Assembly (NCBI GenBank): GCA_043782425.1
Contig: JAYWAM010000128.1
Span: 1 to 16,305 of the forward strand
DNA length: 16,305 nt
From: JAYWAM01 sp043782425
Lineage (GTDB): Bacteria > Pseudomonadota > Gammaproteobacteria > Burkholderiales > Usitatibacteraceae
Direction: 5' to 3'
In this document: positions 1 through 4,756 of the stretch, piece after piece
Numbering within the stretch: position 1 is the first letter of the stretch
Layout of the letters: each line of letters starts with the position of its first letter
Translations under genes and position numbers: made by a program
Notes under the pieces: model-generated
Told to the model about the DNA's origin: nothing
The model's database searches: none
The model's input: the letters and a program-made list of their open reading frames with translations, nothing else

Positions 1-330
1 ATACATGACGAACTGCTGTTCTCGTACGGAGAGTCGCGGACCTCGATCAATGGCTGAGAATCTCTGTAGTGCGACTTCAACGGCCCGCTGCGCCAGGTCG
101 CGTGGTACAAATATGGGAAGCGAAAACACCGCAAGGTACCCCATACGAAGAAACGAGCAGAGTTGATAGCCTCGGTCACATTCAACTGTACAGTTCTCCA
201 GAAGTATTGGAAGCCTCTCGTTATAGGAATGTACGGCAAAAGCCAGTGCTGCAACGCGTGTTGCCAGCTCTGCAGAAGTGATTGGAAAGTACCTTCCTGC
301 AACTGGTTTTGATACACGGTCATTCAGCAT
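1..330 (-). CDS. Partial unknown protein, probable integron cassette gene (runs off the left edge)
   Basis: An uninterrupted minus-strand frame of 110 codons runs from an ATG at 330 to the window edge, so the C-terminus is missing. It begins MLNDRVSKPVAGRYFPITSA and continues with a mixed, globular-looking composition; I recognise no family. The ATG lies only 11 bases beyond the GTTAGGC recombination core of the attC site at 342-406, the usual place for the start of a gene cassette. No good Shine-Dalgarno is visible; the closest is a TTAGG within the attC core. An open plus-strand frame overlaps at 69-281 but lacks this context. The function is unknown. The gene call rests on the open frame plus the attC spacing. 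Confidence 0.55.
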   Translation of the reverse strand, partial: MLNDRVSKPVAGRYFPITSAELATRVAALAFAVHSYNERLPILLENCTVECDRGYQLCSFLRMGYLAVFSLPIFVPRDLAQRAVEVALQRFSAIDRGPRLSVREQQFVMY

Positions 331-341
331 GCTTAGGAGTT

Positions 342-406
342 GCCTAACGTTGAGTTAAAGTGCGACGCGCTTCTGCGTGGCGTCCCTCTTGAACGTGACT
401 CTAGGG
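342..406 (-). other. attC: Integron attC recombination site (59-base element)
   Basis: Read on the minus strand, this 65-base segment has the attC architecture. The R' core GTTAGGC (348-342) matches GTTRRRY exactly. It is preceded by TTTAACTCAAC (the 2R/L' box), which closely resembles the TTAACTCAAGC of classical aadA-type sites. On the other side, GTTCAAG forms the 2L/L'' box and CCCTAGA is a degenerate 1L/R'' box. The two halves are imperfect complements: about 18 of 27 positions pair, around a short loop near 369-379. The site overlaps the TAG stop (403-401) of the membrane-protein gene and lies 11 bases before the next ATG, exactly as between two cassettes. The degenerate outer box is normal for attC sites, where R' is the strictly conserved end. 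Confidence 0.85.
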
Positions 407-985
407 TTCTGCACGGTGACCCCTAGGAGACGACCATAGGATAGCGAACAAAAATGGTAGCCCAACAAGAAGAACGCCGGGCGCTAATTCTTTTAACAAC
501 GTGGCGAAAGACTCTAGCCGGTGGATATGGTGCCACTCGTTACTAGGGAACAGCCACACTATTAGTGCGAATGCCACCCAAACGGCGAGTGTAGTAACGA
601 AGATACTGCGATAGTTGAGCCACTTGTGTTTAAGAAGTTTCGCGGATAATGGAACGGCGATAACACCAAGGATCGGTAAGACAACAAGAAGTGACAGGAC
701 GGCGGCATAGATCGCCCACCCGGGAACGATTGACCATCGATCTGTGTCGGAGAGAATGCCGCTAGTAACGCGAGTGCTGAATTCTAAGTAGGATGAAGAA
801 AAACTTTGAACCGCCAACCCAACCGTGGCAGCGACATAACCCACGAGTAGTGGTCTAAAACCGATGGCCGTGAATGCCTTACCCAAAACCAAGCGCCAGA
901 ATAAGAAAGGAATAGCTATGGCCAAAGCTATCAGTCCTAGTCCGTAAGGTTGAATCATCCAGTAGAAGAGATAGTCCGTAGGCAA
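401..985 (-). CDS. Unknown multi-pass membrane protein, probable integron cassette gene
   Basis: This 194-residue protein is strongly hydrophobic, with about five predicted membrane spans: roughly residues 11-33, 43-63, 87-113, 125-146 and 163-185, separated by short charged loops. It ends in a polar tail (PRGHRAEP). I do not recognise a family. The start shown is a TTG at 985, since no ATG lies near the 5' end and the frame closes just upstream. The only Shine-Dalgarno-like bases are an AGG within the GTTAGGT core at 993-999. Its stop codon lies inside the attC at 342-406, and the core-site match is 8 bases before its start, so the gene fills a complete cassette. Base composition is more AT-rich than the downstream housekeeping genes, consistent with acquisition. 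Small unknown membrane proteins are common cassette cargo. Confidence 0.75.
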   Translation of the reverse strand: MPTDYLFYWMIQPYGLGLIALAIAIPFLFWRLVLGKAFTAIGFRPLLVGYVAATVGLAVQSFSSSYLEFSTRVTSGILSDTDRWSIVPGWAIYAAVLSLLVVLPILGVIAVPLSAKLLKHKWLNYRSIFVTTLAVWVAFALIVWLFPSNEWHHIHRLESFATLLKELAPGVLLVGLPFLFAILWSSPRGHRAEP

Positions 986-992
986 TGTGGGA

Positions 993-999
993 ACCTAAC
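993..999 (-). other. Integron core-site match (GTTAGGT) at the proximal cassette boundary
   Basis: On the minus strand GTTAGGT matches the G^TTRRRY core exactly and sits 8 bases before the start of the membrane-protein cassette. This is where the attI junction or the end of a previous attC should be. The bases upstream of it (to about 1060) do not show the paired 2L/2R boxes of a full attC. The match therefore marks either a diverged attI or a broken site. A 7-base match alone is weak; position supports it. Confidence 0.45.
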
Positions 1000-1091
1000 A
1001 CCTTATAAACTGTAGTTCATGCATTATTATTTTACGTCCTTCTGGGAATTTAAAATGCAACAACAGCCCGCATCTTCCGAGACCCCGTGCT

Positions 1092-1115
1092 TCTGAGTCA
1101 AATATTTAACTCAGA
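1092..1115. repeat. 24-base AT-rich near-perfect palindrome
   Basis: The arms TCTGAGT (1092-1098) and ACTCAGA (1109-1115) are exact complements, and the centre AAATATTT (1100-1107) is itself a palindrome. Only the pair 1099/1108 (C and A) fails to match. No T-run follows, so it does not look like a terminator. It could be an operator or a remnant of a recombination site. The right arm shares TTTAACTCA with the attC at 342-406. Confidence 0.6.
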
Positions 1116-1237
1116 CACTATAGCATTCTCACCGAGCAGGCGCATGCCGCTTAGGAAAATCGGGCGCGATTCAAACTGATGTCGAGTAAGCCCACCGCAC
1201 CGTCCATTTACGGAAAGCAAAGAGAAAACGGCGGCGC

Positions 1238-1330
1238 GTAGGGCGTACCTGTCCGCCAAACCGCCAGCGCTTCTCTGGCAAGATGCAGCGGCGGACAAGT
1301 CCGCCATACACCCGAGCTTTTGGCTTCATG
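1238..1330. repeat. Dispersed inverted-repeat element, copy 1
   Basis: Imperfect 20-base arms at 1238-1257 and 1290-1309 (GCGGACAAGTCCGCC on the right) flank a 32-base loop and are followed by CCCGAGCTTTTGGCTTCATG. The whole unit aligns with 15980-16068, where the arms are perfect. The element ends 36 bases before the histone-deacetylase-family gene. It resembles the GGCGGACAAGTCCGCC repeats scattered through many proteobacterial genomes, so it is a small non-coding repeat or MITE-like element rather than a gene. Confidence 0.75.
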
Positions 1331-1365
1331 CGCCCGCCAAGCTGTTCAGGCGTAACATTCGCATC

Positions 1366-2304
1366 ATGAAAACCGCACTGATTACCCACGCCGATTGCCT
1401 TAAGCACGAAATGGGTCCGCATCACCCGGAATGCCCGGCGCGCCTGGCGGCGGTGCTGGAGGGATTGCAGCAAGCGGGGCTGATGCAGCAACTTGTCGTC
1501 ATCGACGCACCGCTGGCGTCGCGCGAAGCAATCGAACGTGCACACTCCGCCGCTTATGTGGCGCAAATATTTTCGGCGGCGCCGAAAAACGGCTATGCCT
1601 ATCTCGATCCGGACACCACCATGAATCCCAGTTCGCTCGTCGCGGCGCAGCGTGCGGCCGGCGCTGTGGTGGATGCGGTGGACCGGGTGATGGCGGGTGA
1701 AATCGCCAATGCCTTCTGCGCGGTGCGCCCTTGCGGTCACCATGCCACGCATGGCCGCGCAATGGGTTTTTGCATTTTCAACAATGTCGCCATCGGCGCC
1801 CTGCATGCACTTGAGGTGCATGGACTTTCCCGTGTCGCCATTCTTGATTTTGATGTGCATCACGGCAACGGCAGCGAAGATATTTTTCATGAAGACGCGC
1901 GCGTGCTGTTGTGCTCGTCGTTCCAGCATCCGTTTTACCCAGGCTCAGGCGCCGACAGCGGCAACGAGCACATTGTCGCAACGCCTCTGCCTGCGGGAAC
2001 CGATGGTGCGCGATTTCGCCGCGCCATTGAGGCAAGCTGGGCGCCAGCATTGGAGCGCTTCAAACCTGAGTTCATTTTCATCTCGGCCGGTTTCGACGCG
2101 CACGCCGATGATCCGCTCGCCAATTTGAATTTGCATGAGGAAGATTATGTGTGGGTGACGCAGTTGATCTGCAACATTGCTGAGCGCTATGCCGCAGGGC
2201 GTATCGTGTCGGTGCTGGAAGGCGGCTATGATCTTGGCGCTTTGGCGAGAAGCGCGGCGGCGCATGTTGGGGTTCTGGCGGAGTGCGCTGATAAAAGGCA
2301 CTGA
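1366..2304 (+). CDS. Histone-deacetylase-family zinc amidohydrolase (AcuC/AphA-like)
   Basis: This 312-residue protein spans the whole arginase/deacetylase fold of the family and is of normal length. The N-terminal HxxHPECPARL motif is at residues 17-27. The catalytic His pair is GHH (124-126). The zinc ligands are D163 and H165 in DFDVHHGNGS, and D244 in AGFDAHADDP. The transition-state tyrosine is Y288 in LEGGYDL. The fold removes acetyl groups from lysines or acetylpolyamines, or acts on related amides; bacterial members include AcuC and acetylpolyamine amidohydrolases. The sequence does not show which substrate is used. All key residues are present, so it should be an active cytoplasmic enzyme. 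The ATG at 1366 starts directly at the conserved N-terminal strand, but no clear Shine-Dalgarno precedes it. It appears to be a single gene between repeat-rich gaps. Confidence 0.93.
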   Translation: MKTALITHADCLKHEMGPHHPECPARLAAVLEGLQQAGLMQQLVVIDAPLASREAIERAHSAAYVAQIFSAAPKNGYAYLDPDTTMNPSSLVAAQRAAGAVVDAVDRVMAGEIANAFCAVRPCGHHATHGRAMGFCIFNNVAIGALHALEVHGLSRVAILDFDVHHGNGSEDIFHEDARVLLCSSFQHPFYPGSGADSGNEHIVATPLPAGTDGARFRRAIEASWAPALERFKPEFIFISAGFDAHADDPLANLNLHEEDYVWVTQLICNIAERYAAGRIVSVLEGGYDLGALARSAAAHVGVLAECADKRH

Positions 2305-2338
2305 CGAAAATGTACCACCGTGGCTGTGCATATGCCGA

Positions 2339-2376
2339 TGGCGGGTTACGTCGCTGCGCGCCTAACCCACCCTACG
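2339..2376. repeat. Dispersed hairpin repeat (GCGGGTTA / TAACCCACC type)
   Basis: GGCGGGTTA (2340-2348) and TAACCCACC (2363-2371) form a 9-base stem with one mismatch, followed by CTACG. This matches a family of non-coding repeats frequent between genes in proteobacteria. It lies 35 bases after the stop of the deacetylase-family gene. Confidence 0.55.
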
Positions 2377-2429
2377 ATTCAGGGGCTTACCTCACTGGGG
2401 CGCGCGGTCTTGCGTTGTATTTCTAAATG

Positions 2430-2455
2430 CGCCAGAGCGCTTAGGCGTTCTGGCG
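2430..2455. repeat. Strong hairpin, 11-base stem with TTAG loop
   Basis: CGCCAGAGCGC (2430-2440) pairs with GCGTTCTGGCG (2445-2455), with a single G-T wobble and a four-base loop. It lies between the convergent ends of the deacetylase-family gene (plus) and the collagen-like gene (minus). Neither side has a T-run, so it is not a standard intrinsic terminator. It may stabilise or end transcripts in either direction. Confidence 0.5.
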
Positions 2456-2515
2456 ATGTGAATGAAGTCAGCCCGCCGCATATATTTGACGTGACAAACC
2501 CCATCCGTGGGAAGC

Positions 2516-2863
2516 TTAGCGTGCTGGAGGCGTAGGAGGCGGAACAACTATTACTGTGTCGCCACCTGTTCTACCGCGCTGGCCTTGTGCTCCGGTATCC
2601 CCTTGAGTTCCCGTTGCGCCGGTATTGCCCGTGGTTCCGGTTGCGCCGGCACTTCCAGTGGAACCTGTTTCACCGGTATAACCGGTTGCGCCAGTTGATC
2701 CGGTCGATCCTGTGGCGCCAGCCGGACCGGCAGGTCCGGGGACGGGGACGGGAACAGGTACGGGAACTGCTACCACCGGGCCAGGTGTCACGACTGGCGG
2801 TCTTTCGCACGCGCTTAACGCAAGAGCCATCAGTACTGCTGAAAATATTATCGAATACTTCAT
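2516..2863 (-). CDS. Collagen-like repeat lipoprotein
   Basis: The 115-residue product starts with a lipoprotein signal peptide, MKYSIIFSAVLMALALSAC, with lipobox LSAC and the lipidated Cys at residue 19. A Pro/Val stretch (PVPVPVPVP) follows. Next come about 19 uninterrupted Gly-X-Y triplets rich in Thr, Ser and Ala (GATGSTGSTGATG and similar). The tail is short and Pro-rich (PPPTPPAR). Gly-X-Y runs of this kind form triple helices, and in bacteria they occur on surface or envelope proteins involved in adhesion or biofilm. That role is inferred here. The ATG at 2863 is chosen because AAAGGA lies 7 bases upstream and the signal peptide begins there; a longer frame to 2962 adds 33 residues that would bury the signal. 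The protein is short, with no separate globular head or anchor beyond the lipid, and it stands alone. Confidence 0.85.
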   Translation of the reverse strand: MKYSIIFSAVLMALALSACERPPVVTPGPVVAVPVPVPVPVPGPAGPAGATGSTGSTGATGYTGETGSTGSAGATGTTGNTGATGTQGDTGAQGQRGRTGGDTVIVVPPPTPPAR

Positions 2864-3165
2864 GAGAATTCCTTTGTGATTGTTTGACAAGAACTGCTCT
2901 CCCGGACAGATTTGCGCCCGCCAGGAGTTGCAGCAAGAAAGTACGCCAAACCCGCGCCCCACTCCGTTCGTTGTCGCACATACCGCAGTGTTTAAGTTGT
3001 TCGATTGGTCCCAAAAATTGCTTGGCCAATGGTGTGTGTACGCTTGGCGGATATGACCATTGGCCTTGATCCACAGAAGAAATGTCGTGAATAAGACACA
3101 GCGTATCCGCCAATTTTCGCGCTAGATCTCTCGCCCATCTATTTGATTCGCACTCAACTGTAAGG
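2864..3165. other. Intergenic region, 302 bases, with two interleaved inverted repeats
   Basis: No convincing gene is seen. A minus-strand frame crosses the region from 3182 into the collagen-like gene out of frame, with no recognisable protein in it. Two exact inverted repeats interleave. GGCCAATGG (3024-3032) pairs with CCATTGGCC (3057-3065). TTGGCGGATA (3044-3053) pairs with TATCCGCCAA (3104-3113). They cannot both form at full length, so this is a possible pair of alternative RNA folds, or the remnant of a mobile element. Confidence 0.45.
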
Positions 3166-3498
3166 CTAAGCAGCGGGATCAATCTGTACCAGCGCCTGAC
3201 GGATCGCGTCCGAATCGACGGGCCGAACCAGGCGCGTGGTTTCTCTTCCCCGGTCCAGGAAGACCAGCGTAGGCCACAGCTTTACGCCGAACGAGCGCCC
3301 CAGCGGTCGGCCACGGCCATCTTCGATTTTGATATGGCGTACGCGCGCATGACCGGCAATGGCGGCAGCGAGCAGCGCTTGGGCCGCACGGCAATGTGGG
3401 CACGATGGGCTGCCGAATTCCAACAACGTCGGCCCAGTGAGCGCGTCGATGTCGGCGCGCGCCGGTTCTAGCGGCGCATAGACATTGTTCATTGCCAT
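3166..3498 (-). CDS. Thioredoxin-like protein with CPHC active site
   Basis: A 110-residue protein with a single thioredoxin fold. The active site is GSPSCPHCRAAQ, with the redox Cys pair at 33 and 36. The cis-proline opposite the active site is P76 in KLWPTLVFLDRG. The dipeptide PH is more typical of DsbA-like oxidants than the GP of classical thioredoxin, but the protein is short and has no signal peptide or membrane span, so a cytoplasmic thiol-disulfide role is more likely. The substrate is unknown. The start is the ATG at 3498, with a second ATG two codons on; neither has a clear ribosome site. It lies just downstream of tRNA-Val on the same strand, separated by the hairpin terminator at 3527-3551, so it may be expressed partly by read-through. 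Confidence 0.85.
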   Translation of the reverse strand: MAMNNVYAPLEPARADIDALTGPTLLEFGSPSCPHCRAAQALLAAAIAGHARVRHIKIEDGRGRPLGRSFGVKLWPTLVFLDRGRETTRLVRPVDSDAIRQALVQIDPAA

Positions 3499-3526
3499 GT
3501 GATTCGATAGAAGACTATTAGGAACG

Positions 3527-3551
3527 AAAAGGGCGCCCGTTGTGGGCGCCC
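3527..3551 (-). terminator. Intrinsic terminator after tRNA-Val
   Basis: On the minus strand GGGCGCCC (3551-3544), loop ACAAC, GGGCGCCC (3538-3531), then TTTT (3530-3527) followed by CGTT. The 8-base all-GC stem directly before a T-run, 7 bases after the tRNA CCA end, fits a factor-independent terminator. Confidence 0.8.
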
Positions 3552-3558
3552 CTGAATT

Positions 3559-3633
3559 TGGTGGGCGATACTGGGATCGAACCAGTGACTTCCACCGTGT
3601 GAAGGTGGCACTCTACCGCTGAGTTAACCGCCC
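3559..3633 (-). tRNA. tRNA-Val (anticodon CAC)
   Basis: A 75-base cloverleaf on the minus strand. The acceptor stem is GGGCGGT/ATCGCCC with one G-T pair and an encoded CCA end. The D arm is ACTC...GAGT with AGCGGTA loop. The anticodon stem is CCACC/GGTGG with loop TTCACAC, placing CAC at positions 34-36, which reads GUG valine codons. The T arm is ACTGG/CCAGT around TTCGATC. All stems pair and the GTTCGA box is intact, so it should be functional. Confidence 0.95.
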
Positions 3634-3644
3634 AAGCGCAGCGA

Positions 3645-3674
3645 ATTTTCTCACGGCAATTGCTTGTTGGTCAA
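3645..3674 (-). promoter_or_regulatory. Probable sigma-70 promoter of tRNA-Val
   Basis: On the minus strand TTGACC (3674-3669) is a good -35, followed by an 18-base spacer and GAAAAT (3650-3645) as -10. The predicted transcription start falls about 5-8 bases before the tRNA 5' end at 3633, followed by a CG-rich discriminator (CGCTGCGC), as is usual for stable-RNA promoters. Confidence 0.6.
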
Positions 3675-3689
3675 TTTTTTAGTCTCAGA
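3674..3689 (+). repeat. 16-base direct repeat, left copy
   Basis: ATTTTTTAGTCTCAGA occurs here and again, identically and in the same orientation, at 4675-4690. The two copies bracket the PIN toxin-antitoxin pair. The left copy begins at the last base of the -35 box of the tRNA-Val promoter. This is a possible duplication left by insertion of the 1-kb segment between tRNA-Val and gltX. Confidence 0.6.
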
Positions 3690-3821
3690 CCCCGTCACCA
3701 CAAAACCCGCATGCGCAGTAACTTCAGTGTGTGCCTTGATAAGGGCAGACTCCCGCCGCGCCAGCAACTGCGAGCATTACGGCCACATTGTAGCAATCAG
3801 GGGTGAGATAGGGAGCTACAA

Positions 3822-3864
3822 CGATTACAAATGCGACGGAAAAAACCCGCCCCATTTGTAATCG
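3822..3864. repeat. Perfect 12-base inverted repeat with 19-base spacer
   Basis: CGATTACAAATG (3822-3833) and CATTTGTAATCG (3853-3864) are exact complements, and the spacer contains a further CGG...CCG pair around an A-run. It lies 75 bases beyond the stop of the PIN toxin gene on that gene's strand. No T-run follows the stem, so it is not a standard terminator. It could be a transcript-stabilising hairpin or the edge of an inserted segment. Confidence 0.6.
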
Positions 3865-3938
3865 GCGCGTCCCGCGCGTTCAGCAAAAAATGGCCCAAAA
3901 CTCGTGACTATACGAGAGGTTGCGCTACAGCCTAATAT

Positions 3939-4382
3939 TTATCTCTGCTGAATGCGTAGCACCGCTTCTGCGGCGCTGATGATTGGCATGTCTCGATATT
4001 GCTTCAAATCCAGCAGATGCGCATCGCCGGAAATGATGTAATCGGCTTGCGAGGCGAGTGCACAGGCAAGCACCGCATCGTCGGTTGGATCGCGTGCAAT
4101 CGTTGGGTTGATCTGCGCGGGAACGACCAGGTGCACCAGCGCCGCATAACCTTCAAACAGCGTTTGTACCTGTAATCCTCGTGCGGCCAGCGCAGCGGCG
4201 AACTTGGTACGGACCATCACGCCAAGCAGTTCCGCCAATAAAGGCGTGCTGCTGTATAACGCCACTTCCTGCCGTTTTGCTAAATCGATCAACTTGCCTG
4301 GTGTACCTTGCCATAACAAACCTGAGAGAGCCGTATTCGTATCAAGCACCAAGCGCACGGCGCGACTCTGCACGGTAAGCAT
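3939..4382 (-). CDS. PIN-domain toxin of a type II toxin-antitoxin pair
   Basis: The 147-residue product is a single PIN (PilT N-terminus) nuclease domain of the type annotated as a putative TA toxin, PIN family. The acidic metal site is visible: D14 in LVLDTNTALSGLLW, E51 in LLAELL, the DPTDD cluster at 98-102, and D120 in IISGDAHLL. The family usually cleaves RNA; the target here is unknown. The ATG at 4382 overlaps the antitoxin gene by 41 bases, while a GTG at 4358 would give VRLVLDTN as the N-terminus and a 17-base overlap. Either fits, and both imply translational coupling. A still longer frame to 4445 adds an Arg-rich tail with no support. All key acids are present, so it should be active. 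Confidence 0.88.
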   Translation of the reverse strand: MLTVQSRAVRLVLDTNTALSGLLWQGTPGKLIDLAKRQEVALYSSTPLLAELLGVMVRTKFAAALAARGLQVQTLFEGYAALVHLVVPAQINPTIARDPTDDAVLACALASQADYIISGDAHLLDLKQYRDMPIISAAEAVLRIQQR

Positions 4383-4584
4383 CGATCTCGGCCTGAATCT
4401 CCTCCGGCGACATAGGTGGCAGCGGTTGCGCGGCCAATTGCTCACGCGCCTGCGTCATGCGCTCAATACGATCACTGCGCAGAGCGGCACGTAGCAGCTT
4501 CTCGATGGCCACTTCAGACAACAGGCCGGCGCGTTGCGCCTCTTGCGCCAATTGATCTGATAAATTTATTTGCACAGTCGTCAT
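4342..4584 (-). CDS. Antitoxin partner of the PIN toxin
   Basis: An 80-residue protein whose first part (VQINLSDQLAQEAQRAGLLS, then a segment with IEKLLRAAL) matches the N-terminal pattern of small antitoxins found before PIN toxins; it probably binds DNA as a dimer. The C-terminal part (PPMSPEEIQAEIDAYRAE) is acidic and likely wraps the toxin. The ATG at 4584 has AAGGA 9 bases upstream. The stop lies inside the toxin gene, so the pair is one operon with the antitoxin first, the usual order. Autoregulation through the inverted repeat at 4635-4662 is plausible but inferred. Confidence 0.85.
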   Translation of the reverse strand: MTTVQINLSDQLAQEAQRAGLLSEVAIEKLLRAALRSDRIERMTQAREQLAAQPLPPMSPEEIQAEIDAYRAESRRALGA

Positions 4585-4634
4585 GATGATTTTTCCTTAG
4601 CGGTTGTCGCTTCAGTTAACAGAGTATTCAACAT

Positions 4635-4662
4635 TTGTACTACGAAACGTAGCGGCGTACAA
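4635..4662. promoter_or_regulatory. Inverted repeat, candidate antitoxin operator
   Basis: TTGTAC (4635-4640) and GTACAA (4657-4662) are exact complements, and TACG/CGTA (4641-4644 and 4648-4651) nests inside. It lies about 50-80 bases upstream of the antitoxin start, where autoregulating TA pairs usually carry their operator. Confidence 0.4.
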
Positions 4663-4674
4663 GTCGAGGCAAAC

Positions 4675-4690
4675 ATTTTTTAGTCTCAGA
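4675..4690 (+). repeat. 16-base direct repeat, right copy
   Basis: Identical to 3674-3689 (ATTTTTTAGTCTCAGA) and in the same orientation, 1001 bases away. It ends just before the probable gltX promoter. Confidence 0.6.
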
Positions 4691-4693
4691 TAG

Positions 4694-4724
4694 TTCCAAG
4701 CGCAGTGACAGAAAGCCGTAAAAT
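4694..4724 (+). promoter_or_regulatory. Possible gltX promoter
   Basis: TAAAAT at 4719-4724 is a good -10 match 32 bases before the gltX ATG. The only -35-like hexamer is TTCCAA (4694-4699) at a long 19-base spacing, so the -35 is uncertain. Confidence 0.35.
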
Positions 4725-4756
4725 AGCGGCCTTTACCCTTACCTTCTGGCACGAAT

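Larger units (their letters stand above)
1000..1365. other. Intergenic region, 366 bases, no gene recognised
   Basis: I see no credible coding frame on either strand. The left part (1000-1115) is AT-rich and contains two -10-like hexamers reading toward the cassettes on the minus strand (TAAAAT at 1034-1029 and AATAAT at 1028-1023). No good -35 accompanies them, so this is only a possible cassette promoter. The middle holds the palindrome at 1092-1115. The right part holds the dispersed hairpin repeat at 1238-1330. An integron integrase gene, expected here reading rightward, is absent. Confidence 0.6.

Noticed and set aside
69..281. Plus-strand 70-residue open frame
   Set aside because: It has no recognisable domain and lies opposite the minus-strand frame that sits correctly behind the attC site.
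1098..1307. Minus-strand 69-residue open frame
   Set aside because: Much of it is a translation of the dispersed hairpin repeat at 1238-1309.
1000..1365. Search for an integron integrase gene to the right of the cassettes
   Set aside because: No tyrosine-recombinase frame is present on either strand before the deacetylase-family gene.
1171..1929. Minus-strand 252-residue open frame
   Set aside because: It lies opposite the deacetylase-family gene, is His/Arg-rich and low in recognisable motifs; this is an antisense shadow.
2670..3182. Minus-strand 170-residue open frame
   Set aside because: It overlaps the collagen-like gene out of frame and the end of the thioredoxin-like gene, with no domain and no ribosome site. 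It is probably chance, although the part from 2864 to 3165 has no competing gene.
3664..3861. Plus-strand 65-residue open frame beside tRNA-Val
   Set aside because: It crosses the tRNA promoter and one arm of the inverted repeat, has no ribosome site and no recognisable protein.
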